A stretch of DNA of 64,000 bases from Olsenella profusa F0195 (GTDB lineage Bacteria; Actinomycetota; Coriobacteriia; Coriobacteriales; Atopobiaceae), in the NCBI RefSeq assembly GCF_000468755.1, contig NZ_AWEZ01000045.1:1-64000 (forward strand), given 5' to 3'. A program made the position numbers and the translations under genes. Below the pieces are notes generated by a model. The model ran no database searches. It was not told the origin of the DNA and was given only the letters and a program-made list of their open reading frames with translations. Shown piece after piece: positions 40,837-50,684 of the stretch (positions within the stretch are counted from its first letter, which is position 1; each line of letters starts with the position of its first letter).

Positions 40837-41712
40837 ATGACGGTTCTGACGCAGCTGCTCAATGGGCTGCAGCTGGGTAGCGTCTATGCTCTCGTCGCCT
40901 TGGGCTACACGATGGTGTATGGCATCATCCTGCTGCTCAACTTCGCCCATGGCGACATCATCATGGTTGGTGCGTACATCTCGTGGATCGCGCTCGCGCA
41001 GCTGGGTCTTCACCCCGTCCTCGCCGCGGTGCTCGCGGTCGCGGGCTGCACCCTGCTCGGCGTGCTCATCGACAAGGTGGCCTATGCGCCCCTGCGCAAC
41101 GCGCCGCGCCTGTCCATCCTCATCACCGCCATCGGCGTGTCGTACTTCCTCGAGAATGGCTCCCAGCTCATCTTCGGCGCCGACGCCAAGGTCGTGCCGG
41201 CCTTCATCGATGCGTCCACCATCACCCTCGGTGGCATGTCGCTCTCGTTCACCGCCATCCTCACCATCGTCGTGACGGCCCTCTCGACCATCGCGGTCAC
41301 GCTGCTGGTGCAGAAGACCAAGCTCGGCAAGGCCATGCGTGCCGTCTCCGAGGACATGGGCGCCGCGCGTCTCATGGGCATCAATGTCAACAACACCATC
41401 TCCTTCACCTTTGCCATGGGCTCGGCGCTCGCAGGCATCGGCTCGGTGCTGTACTCCATGGCCTACACGCAGGCAACGCCCACCATGGGCATCATGCTGG
41501 GCACCAAGGCCTTCGTGGCCGCCGTGCTCGGAGGCATCGGCTCGCTTCCCGGCGCCGTCATCGGCGGCCTGCTCGTGGGCATGGCCGAGGTGTTCGTCTC
41601 CGCCATCGGCCTGTCCGTGTGGAAGGACGCCGTCGTGTTCCTGCTCCTCATCGTCGTGCTGATCTTCCGGCCCACGGGCATCCTCGGCCGCACGATGAAC
41701 GAGAAGGTGTAG
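40837..41712 (+). CDS. livH: Branched-chain amino acid ABC transporter permease LivH
   Basis: A 291-residue permease with about eight spans. LNGLQLGSVYALVALGYTMVYG, LLNFAHGDIIMVGAY and, late, AVLGGIGSLPGAVIGGLLVG are LivH signatures. The GLAMRAVSEDMGAARLMGINV-like loop (KAMRAVSEDMGAARLMGIN) contacts the ATPases. GAGAGGAG lies eight bases before the ATG. It starts the four-gene membrane and ATPase block, with nine bases to livM. Confidence 0.94.
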   Translation: MTVLTQLLNGLQLGSVYALVALGYTMVYGIILLLNFAHGDIIMVGAYISWIALAQLGLHPVLAAVLAVAGCTLLGVLIDKVAYAPLRNAPRLSILITAIGVSYFLENGSQLIFGADAKVVPAFIDASTITLGGMSLSFTAILTIVVTALSTIAVTLLVQKTKLGKAMRAVSEDMGAARLMGINVNNTISFTFAMGSALAGIGSVLYSMAYTQATPTMGIMLGTKAFVAAVLGGIGSLPGAVIGGLLVGMAEVFVSAIGLSVWKDAVVFLLLIVVLIFRPTGILGRTMNEKV

Positions 41713-41721
41713 GGGGTCAGC

Positions 41722-42858
41722 ATGGCAGACACGCGAAACGCAACGGCTCCCGCTGCGGGTGGGACGGCCTCGCCCGCGGGTGTGCGCAGGCTCTCCATGC
41801 CCGTGCGCTATGCGATCAACACCGCCCTTGTGGTGGCCCTGCTCGCCATCGGCCAAGCCCTCGTCACGGGTGGCGTCTTCTCGCGCTATCAGACGGGCGT
41901 GGTCGAGCAGGTGGGCGTCTACATCATCATGGCGGTCTCGCTCAACATCGCCACGGGCTATCTGGGGCAGCTTCCCCTGGGCCATGCGGGCTTCATGTCC
42001 ATCGGCGGCTACGCCTGCGCCATCTTCATCATGCGCATGGCTCCCGTCCTTGGCCTCGCGGCGCGCGACTTCACCCTGGGAGGTCCTGCGCCAACGCTCC
42101 TCTTTGTGCTGGGGATCCTGTTCGGGGGGCTCATGGCCGCGCTCGCGGGTCTCGTCATCGGTGTGCCGGCGCTGCGCCTCAAGGGCGACTACCTGGCCAT
42201 CATCACGCTGGGCTTCGCGGAGATCATCCGAGTGGTCATACTCAACATCGATGGCGCCCTGGGGTTCGACCTCACGGGAGGAGCCAAGGGCCTCACGGGC
42301 ATACCGGCCTACACCACCTTCCTCAACACCTTCGTGGTGGTGGCCATCTCGCTCTTCCTCATCCACACCATGATGAAGTCGCGCCATGGGCGCGCCATCC
42401 TTGCGGTGCGCGACAACGAGATCGCCGCCGAGGCCTCGGGCGTCAACATCACCTACTACAAGACGCTGGCCTTCGTCGTCTCCGCGTTCTTCGCGGGTGT
42501 GGGCGGGGGCCTCTACGCGGGCGTCGTGGGCGTCATGGCACCGGCGAAGTTCGGCTTCATGAAGTCAATCGAGATCCTGGTCATGGTCGTGCTCGGTGGC
42601 ATGGGCTCCATGTTGGGCTCCGTCATCTCCGCGACGGTGCTCACCATCCTGCCCGAGGTGCTGCGCGCCTTCGCCGACTACCGCATGATCACCTACGCCG
42701 TCGTGCTCGTCGTGGTCATGATCTTCCGTCCGCAGGGCTTGCTGGGTTCGTATGACTTCTCGCTCTCGCGCATCATCGAGAGGGCCATGAACGGTCGGCT
42801 TCCCTGGAGGCGTGCGAATGGCGCGACAGGGGATCAGGAGATGAGCGAGCATGCCTAG
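41722..42858 (+). CDS. livM: Branched-chain amino acid ABC transporter permease LivM
   Basis: A 378-residue permease, the partner of LivH. The first 25 residues are Ala/Gly-rich and cytoplasmic. YIIMAVSLNIATGYLGQLPL, GHAGFMSIGGYA, LKGDYLAIITLGFAEIIRV and VLGGMGSMLGSVISA are family motifs. The coupling loop GRAILAVRDNEIAAEASGVN faces the ATPases. It overlaps livG by eight bases, so translation is coupled. Confidence 0.94.
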   Translation: MADTRNATAPAAGGTASPAGVRRLSMPVRYAINTALVVALLAIGQALVTGGVFSRYQTGVVEQVGVYIIMAVSLNIATGYLGQLPLGHAGFMSIGGYACAIFIMRMAPVLGLAARDFTLGGPAPTLLFVLGILFGGLMAALAGLVIGVPALRLKGDYLAIITLGFAEIIRVVILNIDGALGFDLTGGAKGLTGIPAYTTFLNTFVVVAISLFLIHTMMKSRHGRAILAVRDNEIAAEASGVNITYYKTLAFVVSAFFAGVGGGLYAGVVGVMAPAKFGFMKSIEILVMVVLGGMGSMLGSVISATVLTILPEVLRAFADYRMITYAVVLVVVMIFRPQGLLGSYDFSLSRIIERAMNGRLPWRRANGATGDQEMSEHA

Positions 42859-43714
42859 CGAGAAGGTGGCAGCCAAGAGGAACCGCTCCGTCCTCGTGCA
42901 GGTGGAGACGCCCAACCTCATTCCCGAGAGGGATCTGGGCGAGATTCCCGTGCTGCAGGCGGAGCACCTGGGCATCGACTTCGGGGGCCTCACGGCCGTA
43001 GACGACTTCAACATCGCCATGGGCCGCACGGAGATCTCGGGCATCATCGGGCCAAACGGTGCCGGCAAGACCACGATCTTCAACCTGCTCACCAACGTGT
43101 ACAGGCCCACGCGTGGCACCATCCTGCTTGATGGCTACGACACGGCCGGGAAGTCCATAGTGCAGGTCAACAAGATGGGCATCGCCCGCACCTTCCAGAA
43201 CATCCGTCTCTTCACCCAGATGACGGTGGCCGAGAACGTGCTGGTGGGCCTCACCAACTCCATGTCCACGCACCTGGTGGGCGACGTCCTCAGGCTTCCG
43301 AGCCACTGGCGGCAGGAGGCTGAGTTCCGCGCGCAGGCGCTGGGTCTCCTGGACATCTTCGACATGCGCGCACTCGCCGACGAGCGGGCGGGCAACCTTC
43401 CGTATGGCGCCCAGCGAAGGCTGGAGATTCTCCGTGCGCTGGCGACCCATCCCAAGGTGCTGCTGCTGGACGAGCCCGCCGCTGGCATGAACCCCAACGA
43501 GACCGCGGAGCTCATGGAGAACATCCTCAAGATCCGCGACGAGTTCCAGATCGCCATCCTGCTCATCGAGCACGACATGAGCCTGGTCATGGGCGTCTGC
43601 GAGGGGGTGGGCGTGCTGGACTACGGCAGGGTCATCGCCAAGGGCACGCCGGAGGAGATCCAGAACGACCCCAGGGTCATCGAGGCCTATCTGGGCAAGC
43701 AGGGGGCGAAGTAG
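42851..43714 (+). CDS. livG: Branched-chain amino acid ABC transporter ATPase LivG
   Basis: A 287-residue ATPase. GPNGAGKTTIFNLLT Walker A, FQNIRLF Q-loop, LPYGAQRRLEILRAL signature (family form, with YG in place of SGG), LLLDEPAAGMNPNET Walker B and LIEHDMSLVMGV H-loop are intact. A 35-residue N-terminal extension precedes VLQAEHLGIDFGG. Its stop is followed immediately by the livF ATG. Confidence 0.94.
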   Translation: MPSEKVAAKRNRSVLVQVETPNLIPERDLGEIPVLQAEHLGIDFGGLTAVDDFNIAMGRTEISGIIGPNGAGKTTIFNLLTNVYRPTRGTILLDGYDTAGKSIVQVNKMGIARTFQNIRLFTQMTVAENVLVGLTNSMSTHLVGDVLRLPSHWRQEAEFRAQALGLLDIFDMRALADERAGNLPYGAQRRLEILRALATHPKVLLLDEPAAGMNPNETAELMENILKIRDEFQIAILLIEHDMSLVMGVCEGVGVLDYGRVIAKGTPEEIQNDPRVIEAYLGKQGAK

Positions 43715-44422
43715 ATGGCCATCCTCTCGATCGACAACCTTCACGTGTCATACGGTGCCATCAAGGCCGTCCGTGGCATCTCGTTTGCCATCGACGAGGG
43801 CGAGATCGTCACCCTCATCGGCGCCAACGGCGCCGGCAAGTCCACCACGCTGAACACGATCGCGGGACTTCTCAGGCCAACGGAGGGTGGCATCGAGTTC
43901 GATGGCCAGAGCCTCGTGGGCATGAGGCCCCACAGGATAGTGCAGAGCGGCCTGGCGCTGTGTCCCGAGGGCAGGCGCGTGTTCACGCAGCTGACCGTTG
44001 CCGAGAACCTCGACATGGGCGGATATGTGCGCTCCGATGCGGAGAACGCGGAGACGATCCAGAAGGTCTTCAGGCACTTCCCACGTCTCAGGGAGCGGCA
44101 GGGGCAGTCGGCGGGCACCATGTCCGGTGGCGAGCAGCAGATGCTGGCCATGGGACGCGCGCTCATGAGCAAGCCCAAGCTGCTCATGCTCGACGAGCCC
44201 TCCATGGGCCTCGCGCCCATCCTTGTGGAGGAGATCTTCAGCATCATCCAGGAGCTCAACCAGCAGGGAACCACGATCCTGCTCGTGGAGCAGAACGCCT
44301 CCATGGCGCTCTCCATCGCCAACCGTGGCTACGTGCTGGAGACGGGCACCATCACCAAGACCGGTACGGGCGACGAGCTGTTGCACGATGACGACGTGCG
44401 CAAGGCCTACCTCGGCGGCTGA
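43715..44422 (+). CDS. livF: Branched-chain amino acid ABC transporter ATPase LivF
   Basis: A 235-residue ATPase completing the importer. GANGAGKSTTLNTIAG Walker A, LCPEGRRVFTQLTV Q-loop region, MSGGEQQMLAMGRAL signature, LMLDEPSMGLAP Walker B and LVEQNASMALSI H-loop are present. It ends with the family phrase RKAYLGG. The 199-base gap to the convergent thrB gene shows no clear terminator and no gene. Confidence 0.94.
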   Translation: MAILSIDNLHVSYGAIKAVRGISFAIDEGEIVTLIGANGAGKSTTLNTIAGLLRPTEGGIEFDGQSLVGMRPHRIVQSGLALCPEGRRVFTQLTVAENLDMGGYVRSDAENAETIQKVFRHFPRLRERQGQSAGTMSGGEQQMLAMGRALMSKPKLLMLDEPSMGLAPILVEEIFSIIQELNQQGTTILLVEQNASMALSIANRGYVLETGTITKTGTGDELLHDDDVRKAYLGG

Positions 44423-44621
44423 TCTCCCAACGGGTGAGTCGTTCGCACCTCTCTGCGTGGGCACAGGGAGTCATGCGCAATTGAGGGTGTCTTCCCAGTT
44501 GTGTCGATGCAGGCAAACAACTTGTTACTGTGTCACTTAGGAGAAATCAAGCCTGATAATTCGCGGACGACTCGGGCCGGAAGTGCGAACGACTCGAAGA
44601 GGGGAACGCGATGTCCGGTCC

Positions 44622-45527
44622 CTACGCCTCGCCGACCAAGGCCCCTGTGGGACTCACGGGGAGCACGCGCGTCCAGAGGCCATCGAGGTGCCCCTCCGCC
44701 ATGCACCGCACGGTGCGCTCGACGCGCGCCGCCACCTCCTCGCCGGCGCAGACGGCGAGCATGGTGGAGCCAGACCCACTGATGAGATAGGCCGCCGCCC
44801 CTGCCGCCAGCGCGCAGCGGCGCAGCGGCGCATAGTCCTCGATGAGCGGAGCACGGTACGGCTCGTGCAGCCTGTCCCGAGCGGCACGCGAGAAGAGGTC
44901 CAGGTTTCCCACCTCGAGGGCGTGGACGGCTGCGATGGCGCGTCCCGTCTGCCATACGACGGTCTCAAGCGGCACCTCGTGCGGCATCACCTTGCGCGCG
45001 TCCGCCGTGCGCACCTCGTAGGGGGGTGCGATGGCGACCATGCGTACGCCGTCCGCGACGTCCAGGCGCAGCGTCTGGGTGCGCTTGCCATCGACGAACG
45101 AGCTCACGAGGCCGCCCAGCAGGGCCGGGGCGACGTTGTCGGGATGTCCCTCCAGCTCGCAGGCGATGTCGAGCGCGCGCGCGGCGTCCATCGCACCGCT
45201 GTGGAGCACCTGTGCCGCGATGATGCCCGCGACCACGCAGGCGGAGCTCGATCCCAGGCCTCCCGAGAGGGGGATGGGCGACTCGATGGTGACGTGCAGC
45301 GCGAGGGGCTCCTCATGGAGGCGGTGGCAGGTGTCCACGTAGCTCGTCCACACGAGGTTGTCCCGCCCCCGGAATCGCTCGGGGCACCCATCGATCGCAG
45401 TCTCGCTCGCCGTCTCGAACGTGAAGCGGGCCCACAGATCGAGCGCCAGGCCCAGACAGTCAAAGCCCACGCCCACGTTCGCCGTGGTGGCAGGCACCTC
45501 TACCGCAAAGGGGGCCTGCTGCGTCAT
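44622..45527 (-). CDS. thrB: Homoserine kinase
   Basis: A 301-residue GHMP kinase phosphorylating homoserine for threonine synthesis. VPATTANVGVGFDCLGLAL at the N-terminus, the ATP loop PLSGGLGSSSACVVAG (around residues 85-100), GHPDNVAPALLGG and the late ISGSGSTMLAV are the three GHMP motifs. ATG 45527 overlaps the stop of thrC by four bases, so thrC and thrB form one minus-strand operon. Its substrate comes from hom on the opposite strand. Confidence 0.95.
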   Translation of the reverse strand: MTQQAPFAVEVPATTANVGVGFDCLGLALDLWARFTFETASETAIDGCPERFRGRDNLVWTSYVDTCHRLHEEPLALHVTIESPIPLSGGLGSSSACVVAGIIAAQVLHSGAMDAARALDIACELEGHPDNVAPALLGGLVSSFVDGKRTQTLRLDVADGVRMVAIAPPYEVRTADARKVMPHEVPLETVVWQTGRAIAAVHALEVGNLDLFSRAARDRLHEPYRAPLIEDYAPLRRCALAAGAAAYLISGSGSTMLAVCAGEEVAARVERTVRCMAEGHLDGLWTRVLPVSPTGALVGEA

Positions 45528-47008
45528 GAGAAGACCCTCGCGCAGGCACGCTCCACGAACGACGTCATCTCGTCCCGCTCGCAGAGGGAGTCATGCGTGA
45601 TGGGGGCGTCGCGCAGGCCCGAGAGCTGGGGCGGCGCACAGGTGCCCGTCAGCTCCTGCAGGCGGTCCATGCAGGCGAAGTCGTCCAGGGCGGCGGTGTC
45701 CTCGCCCAGGGCCGCCAGCACGTCCGGGGAGAACTTGTAGGGGTTGGCCGTGGAGAGGCACACCCGCTGGTGCCCCCTGTGGGCCTCTCGTCCCATCACG
45801 CACGTGGCGACGGCGGTATGCGTGTCGACGAGCACATGGTTCCCCTCCCAGGTCGCCCGTATGGTCGCACGCGTCTCGTCATCCGTCGCACAGCCACAGC
45901 GGAACGTCTCCCGCAGCTTGGCGAGCAGGTCGTCGCCGATGCTGTAGGCGCCCGTGTCGGCGAGCTCCCTCATCCATGCGGCCACGCGCTCGCAGTCACC
46001 CTCGGTGAGGTAGTAGAGCATGCGCTCCAGGTTGGAGGAGACCAGGATGTCCATGGAGGGCGAGATGGTCTGGATGAAGTCGCGCCGGCGGTCGTACACG
46101 CCCGTCTCGAAAAAGTCCGTGAGCACCCTGTTGGAGTTCGAGGCCACGGTGAGCGTGCCCACGGGCAGGCCCATGCGCTTGGCATAGTAGCCGGCGAGCA
46201 CGTCGCCAAAGTTGCCGGTGGGGACGCAGAAGTCCACCACGTCTCCCACGGCGATGACGCTACGGCGCGCGAGCTGGGCATAGGCGTCCGCATAGTAGAC
46301 CACCTGGGGCACCAGGCGACCCACGTTGATGGAGTTGGCACTGGAGAGCGTCACGCCGCGCCCTGCCAGGCGCCCGGCGACCTCACGATTGGCAAAGATG
46401 CGCTTGACCTCGGTCTGGCAGTCGTCAAAGGTGCCATTGACGCCGCACACGGCGACGTTGGCGCCGGTCTGCGTGGCCATCTGGAGATGCTGGATCTCGG
46501 ACACCTTGCCCTCGGGATAGAACACCGTGACGCCCGTGCCCTCCACGCCCGCAAAGCCTGCGAGCGCCGCCTTGCCGGTGTCGCCGGAGGTGGCGGTGAC
46601 GATCATGATGTCCCTGCCGCCCTCCGCGCGCGCCACGGACATCAGACGGGGCAGCATCTGGAGTGCCACGTCCTTGAAGGCGCAGGTGGGGCCATGGTAG
46701 AGCTCAAGGAGCCAATCGTCTCCCAGGGGGGAGAGCGGCGTGACGGCAGGCGTGTCGAAGTTGGCGGCGTAGGCGCCCCCCACGCAGGAGGCGAGCTCCT
46801 CATCCGCATAGTCGCCCAGCAGCATCCCAAGGATCTGGCGTGCCGTCTGATGATAGGTCTGGCTGGGGAGCGCGGCCACGTCGAGCTTGGTCTCACCCAC
46901 GGCATCGCTGACGAAGAGGCCCCCATCGGGTGCGATGCCGGTGAGGATAGCTTGCTTGCTTGTTACCAATCGGCTGTTGTCGCGCGTGCTGTGGTAGAAA
47001 GGGTTCAC
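45524..47008 (-). CDS. thrC: Threonine synthase
   Basis: A 494-residue PLP enzyme converting phosphohomoserine to threonine. The N-terminus NPFYHSTRDNSRLVTSKQAI and APDGGLFV are of the longer (yeast/E. coli-like) type. The PLP lysine is in GPTCAFKDVALQMLP. ATSGDTGKAALAGFAG binds the phosphate, and FCVPTGNFGDVLAGYYAKRMG the cofactor. GTG 47008 is chosen with AGGAG seven bases upstream; the frame stays open far upstream, but that part is antisense to hom. It is divergent from hom with about 100 bases between, a likely shared control region. Confidence 0.94.
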   Translation of the reverse strand: MNPFYHSTRDNSRLVTSKQAILTGIAPDGGLFVSDAVGETKLDVAALPSQTYHQTARQILGMLLGDYADEELASCVGGAYAANFDTPAVTPLSPLGDDWLLELYHGPTCAFKDVALQMLPRLMSVARAEGGRDIMIVTATSGDTGKAALAGFAGVEGTGVTVFYPEGKVSEIQHLQMATQTGANVAVCGVNGTFDDCQTEVKRIFANREVAGRLAGRGVTLSSANSINVGRLVPQVVYYADAYAQLARRSVIAVGDVVDFCVPTGNFGDVLAGYYAKRMGLPVGTLTVASNSNRVLTDFFETGVYDRRRDFIQTISPSMDILVSSNLERMLYYLTEGDCERVAAWMRELADTGAYSIGDDLLAKLRETFRCGCATDDETRATIRATWEGNHVLVDTHTAVATCVMGREAHRGHQRVCLSTANPYKFSPDVLAALGEDTAALDDFACMDRLQELTGTCAPPQLSGLRDAPITHDSLCERDEMTSFVERACARVFS

Positions 47009-47110
47009 GTGTGCGCTCCTTGTTGTCTTGAAGGGCGTGCATGCCCATGATAACCTCGCCGCACAGGCGGGTGGACGGTGCGTCACAGAGTGGAAAGATT
47101 GGATCAGCGC

Positions 47111-48250
47111 ATGAAGATTGCCTTGCTCGGCCACGGAACCGTTGGACAGGGCGTGGACCGGATCATCTCGGAGCGGGTCGGTGGCGTTGAGGTGGTCCGC
47201 ATCCTCGAGCTTCCCGACCGCCTGACGGACCCACGCATGACCTCGAGCTTCGAGGACATTGCGAACGACCCCGAGATTGCGCTCGTCGTGGAGTGCATGG
47301 GCGGCCTCGAGCCGGCGCACGGCTTCATCCTGCGTGCCCTTGCGGCAGGCAAGAGCGTGGTGACCTCCAACAAGGCGGTGGTGGCCGCATACTTCCGGGA
47401 GTTCGCCGCTGCGGCCGCTGCCGGTGGCGCCGGCCTCTTCATCGAGGCCACCTGTGGGGGCGGCATCCCCTGGATCGCAAGCATCAGGAAGGTGCGCCGC
47501 ATCGATGACGTGCGCTCGTTCTCGGGCATCATGAACGGCACCACCAACTACATCGTGGATGCCATGTCCAAGAACGGGGCCGACTTCGACGAGACGCTCC
47601 TGCGCGCCCAGGAGCTGGGCTATGCCGAACGCGACCCATCCGCCGACATCGACGGCATCGACGTCAAGAACAAGACCATCATCGCCGTGGGCGTCGCCTT
47701 CGACGCGGCCTGCACCGCGGAGCTGCCCGTCACGGGCATTCGCAACCTCACCCGCGTCGACCTCGAGCGCTTCCGTGCGCATGGCCGCACCGTCAAGCTG
47801 CTGGGCCGCGGCGTGCAGGGGGGTGGCCGCTATGCCGCCGCCGTCGAACCAGTCGCGCTCTCGCGTCATACGCTCGAGGCGAACGTCCCCGCCAACTTCA
47901 ACCTGATGTCGCTCGACGCCACCACGGTGGGCCCGCTCAAGTTCTACGGCCAGGGTGCGGGCATGCTGCCCACGGGCAACGCCATGGTGCAGGACGTGCT
48001 GGACGCCACCGCGGGCGTGCGGCCCACCTATGACCTCAGCCGAGGCCTCGCCTGGGATCCCAGCCTCCTGACGGGGGACTACGTCTTCCGCACCATGGCA
48101 TCCGTGCCCCATGCGGGCGCCTGGGAGGGTGACGAGGGATCCAAGATCGTGCGCGGCGTCACTGCGGTCGAGGCGCGCTCGCTGTTCGAGAGGGCATGCG
48201 AGAGCGACCCCAGCACGTTCATGGCCGCGCTTGCCAAGGAGGGGCTCTAG
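47111..48250 (+). CDS. hom: Homoserine dehydrogenase, short form
   Basis: A 379-residue enzyme reducing aspartate-semialdehyde to homoserine. LGHGTVGQGV binds NAD(P), TSNKAVVA carries the catalytic Lys region, and ATCGGGIPWI, SGIMNGTTNYI and ERDPSADIDGIDVKNK form the substrate site. The protein ends right after the catalytic domain (FMAALAKEGL) and lacks the C-terminal ACT domain of the common 430-residue form, so direct threonine feedback may be missing or reduced. It is followed directly by lysC. The ribosome site before ATG 47111 is weak. Confidence 0.92.
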   Translation: MKIALLGHGTVGQGVDRIISERVGGVEVVRILELPDRLTDPRMTSSFEDIANDPEIALVVECMGGLEPAHGFILRALAAGKSVVTSNKAVVAAYFREFAAAAAAGGAGLFIEATCGGGIPWIASIRKVRRIDDVRSFSGIMNGTTNYIVDAMSKNGADFDETLLRAQELGYAERDPSADIDGIDVKNKTIIAVGVAFDAACTAELPVTGIRNLTRVDLERFRAHGRTVKLLGRGVQGGGRYAAAVEPVALSRHTLEANVPANFNLMSLDATTVGPLKFYGQGAGMLPTGNAMVQDVLDATAGVRPTYDLSRGLAWDPSLLTGDYVFRTMASVPHAGAWEGDEGSKIVRGVTAVEARSLFERACESDPSTFMAALAKEGL

Positions 48251-49597
48251 ATGATCAAGGTAGCCAAGTTTGGTGGGTCAAGCGTTGCCGATGCCGGCCA
48301 GTTCAAGAAGGTGCGCGATGTGGTCCTGTCCGACCCAGACCGCGCGTTCGTGGTCGTGTCTGCGTCGGGCAAGCGGTTCTCAGGCGACAACAAGGTCACG
48401 GACCTGCTGCTGCTTGTGAACGCCCACATCCAGTACCACGTGGATGGCACCGACCTTCTGCGCGACATCGAGCAGCGCTTTGTGGACATCGCCAGCGAGC
48501 TGGGGCTCTCCTATCCCGTGCGCGAGAGGTTCGAGGAGCTCATCGCAGGCATCCACAGGCACTCCGCCGAGTACATCGTGAGCCGTGGGGAGTTCTTCAC
48601 GGCCCAGCTCATGGCCGAGTACCTGGGTCGCCCCTTCGTGGACGCCGCCGACGTCATCGTGTTCCACCACGACGGCAAGGTGGACATGGACCGCACGCAG
48701 GCGCGCCTGCGCGAGGCCGTCCAGCGTCTGGGAAGCTTCGTGCTGCCGGGCTTCTACGGTTCCACGGTGGATGGCACCATCAAGCTCTTCGAGCGCGGCG
48801 GCGGCGACATCACGGGCGCCATCCTCGCCCGCTGCATCGACGCCAACCTCTACGAGAACTGGACGGACGTTTCGGGCTTCTTGTCCGCCGACCCACGCAT
48901 CGTGGAGAACCCGCGCACCATCCACCGCATCACCTTTGACGAGATGCGCGAGCTCTCCTACATGGGCGCCTCGGTCCTGCAGGAGGACTCCATCTTCCCC
49001 GTGCGCGAGGTGGGCATTCCCATCCAGATCAAGAACACCAACCGGCCCGACAAGCGGGGCACCATCATCCGCGAGACCGCCGAGGAGGGGCGAAGCGAGC
49101 ACCTCATCACCGGCATCGCCGGCAAGAGGGACTTCATGGCCGTGCACGTGATGCGTGCCCACATGTCCAACAAGGTGGGCTTCGTGCGTCGCGCGCTCTC
49201 CATCTTCGAGAAGTACGACGTCTCCGTCGAGCACATCCCCACGGGCGTTGACTCCTTCGGCATCGTCATCAACGGCGATGACGTGCAGGACTCCATCTAC
49301 TCCATCGTCAACGACCTGCAGCACGAGCTCAAGCCCGATAGCGTCAACGTCGTCGACCAGCTGGCGCTCATCTCGGTCGTCGGCCGCAACATGAGCCGCC
49401 GTGCCGGCACCTCTGGGCGCATCTTTGGCGCGCTCGGCGAGGCGGGCATCAACATCCGCATGATCACGCAGAGCTCGCAGGAGATCTCCATCATCCTGGG
49501 CGTCAACAACTCGGACTTCGACCGCGCCATCAACGTGATCTATGACCAGTTCGTCAAGAACGAGGTGCTGCTCAAGCCCGAGGAGCTCAACAGGTAG
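48251..49597 (+). CDS. lysC: Aspartate kinase
   Basis: A 448-residue monofunctional aspartokinase beginning one base after hom. VAKFGGSSVAD is the kinase signature, VSASGKRFSGDNKVTDLL follows, and TDVSGFLSADPRIVENPRTI and DEMRELSYMGASVLQED line the active site. Two ACT domains occupy the C-terminus (KVGFVRRALSIFEKYDVSVEH and VGRNMSRRAGTSGRIFGAL), so feedback by lysine and/or threonine is expected. It supplies asd, which follows 36 bases downstream. Confidence 0.95.
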   Translation: MIKVAKFGGSSVADAGQFKKVRDVVLSDPDRAFVVVSASGKRFSGDNKVTDLLLLVNAHIQYHVDGTDLLRDIEQRFVDIASELGLSYPVRERFEELIAGIHRHSAEYIVSRGEFFTAQLMAEYLGRPFVDAADVIVFHHDGKVDMDRTQARLREAVQRLGSFVLPGFYGSTVDGTIKLFERGGGDITGAILARCIDANLYENWTDVSGFLSADPRIVENPRTIHRITFDEMRELSYMGASVLQEDSIFPVREVGIPIQIKNTNRPDKRGTIIRETAEEGRSEHLITGIAGKRDFMAVHVMRAHMSNKVGFVRRALSIFEKYDVSVEHIPTGVDSFGIVINGDDVQDSIYSIVNDLQHELKPDSVNVVDQLALISVVGRNMSRRAGTSGRIFGALGEAGINIRMITQSSQEISIILGVNNSDFDRAINVIYDQFVKNEVLLKPEELNR

Positions 49598-49633
49598 CGA
49601 CGGCGCGCCCGCGCGCCAGGACAAGGAGGCCAC

Positions 49634-50650
49634 ATGTCAGACAGGGTAGTCGCCATACTGGGTGCCACGGGCGTCGTGGGCACCCAGATGCGGGAGTGCC
49701 TCGAGGAGCGTGACTTCCCCGTGGGGGAGCTCGTGCCGCTGGCGAGCGCACGCTCCGCAGGCAGGAGGCTGCCCTTCAGGGGCGGTGAGGTCGAGGTGCG
49801 CGAGGCCACACCCGAGGCGTTCGAGGGCGTTGACATCGTGCTGGGCGCCGTCGGTGACGCCCAGGCCAGGGAGCTGCTCCCCGAGGCCGTCAGGCGTGGG
49901 GCGGTATGCGTGGACAACTCGCATGCCTTCCGCCTGCGCGACGACGTGCCCCTGGTCGTGCCCGAGATCAACGCCGCGGACATTGCCGACCACCCCGCCG
50001 GCATCATTGCCAACCCCAACTGTGCCACCATCATCGGTCTCGTGCCTGTGTGGCCCCTGCACCAGGCGGCGCACGTCACTCGTCTCATCGTGTCCACGTA
50101 TCAGGCGGCGTCGGGCTCCGGCAAGTCGGGCCTCGACGAGCTCGAGCGCGAGACCAGGCTCGTGGCCGCGGGCGAGCCCGTGACCGGTGGCTTTGGTCCC
50201 TTCCCGGCACAGCTCGAGCACAACCTCTTCCCGCAGATCGGCTCCTTCAAGGACGAGGCCTACACCTCCGAGGAGTGGAAGCTGCAGAACGAGGGGCGCA
50301 AGATCATGCACCTGCCCGAGCTGCGCGTCAACTGCACCTGCGTGCGCGTGCCCGTCTCGCGCAGCCACTCGGAGTCCATCACCGTGGAGTTCGAGCGGCC
50401 GCTCTCTCCCGACGAGGCGCGCGAGATCCTCGTCGGGACACCGGGCGTGAAGGTCGTGGATGACCCCGCCAGCCTGAGCTATCCCATGCCAATCGACACG
50501 TCCGACCAGGACCTCGTGTACGTGGGCCGCATCCGTCGCGACCTCTCCGCACCGGACGGGGCGAGCGCGCTCGCGCTCTTCTGTGCGGGTGACCAGATTC
50601 GCAAGGGCGCGGCTACCAATGCCGTGCAGATCGCCGAGTACCTGCTGTAG
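49634..50650 (+). CDS. asd: Aspartate-semialdehyde dehydrogenase
   Basis: A 338-residue NADP enzyme making aspartate-semialdehyde, the branch point feeding hom here and dapA at 8.6 kb. LGATGVVGTQM binds the nucleotide, IANPNCATI contains the catalytic Cys (about residue 128), and RVPVSRSHSESI holds the active-site His and Arg. AAGGAGG precedes the ATG. Length and motifs fit the Gram-positive type. Confidence 0.95.
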   Translation: MSDRVVAILGATGVVGTQMRECLEERDFPVGELVPLASARSAGRRLPFRGGEVEVREATPEAFEGVDIVLGAVGDAQARELLPEAVRRGAVCVDNSHAFRLRDDVPLVVPEINAADIADHPAGIIANPNCATIIGLVPVWPLHQAAHVTRLIVSTYQAASGSGKSGLDELERETRLVAAGEPVTGGFGPFPAQLEHNLFPQIGSFKDEAYTSEEWKLQNEGRKIMHLPELRVNCTCVRVPVSRSHSESITVEFERPLSPDEAREILVGTPGVKVVDDPASLSYPMPIDTSDQDLVYVGRIRRDLSAPDGASALALFCAGDQIRKGAATNAVQIAEYLL

Positions 50651-50684
50651 TGACCCTGTTCCCGTACCCTTGGAGGTAGATGAG

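Noticed and set aside
47009-48112. N-terminal extension of the thrC frame of about 368 codons
   Set aside because: The extension is antisense to hom and lacks conserved sequence. GTG 47008 has a ribosome site and starts exactly at the threonine synthase N-terminus.
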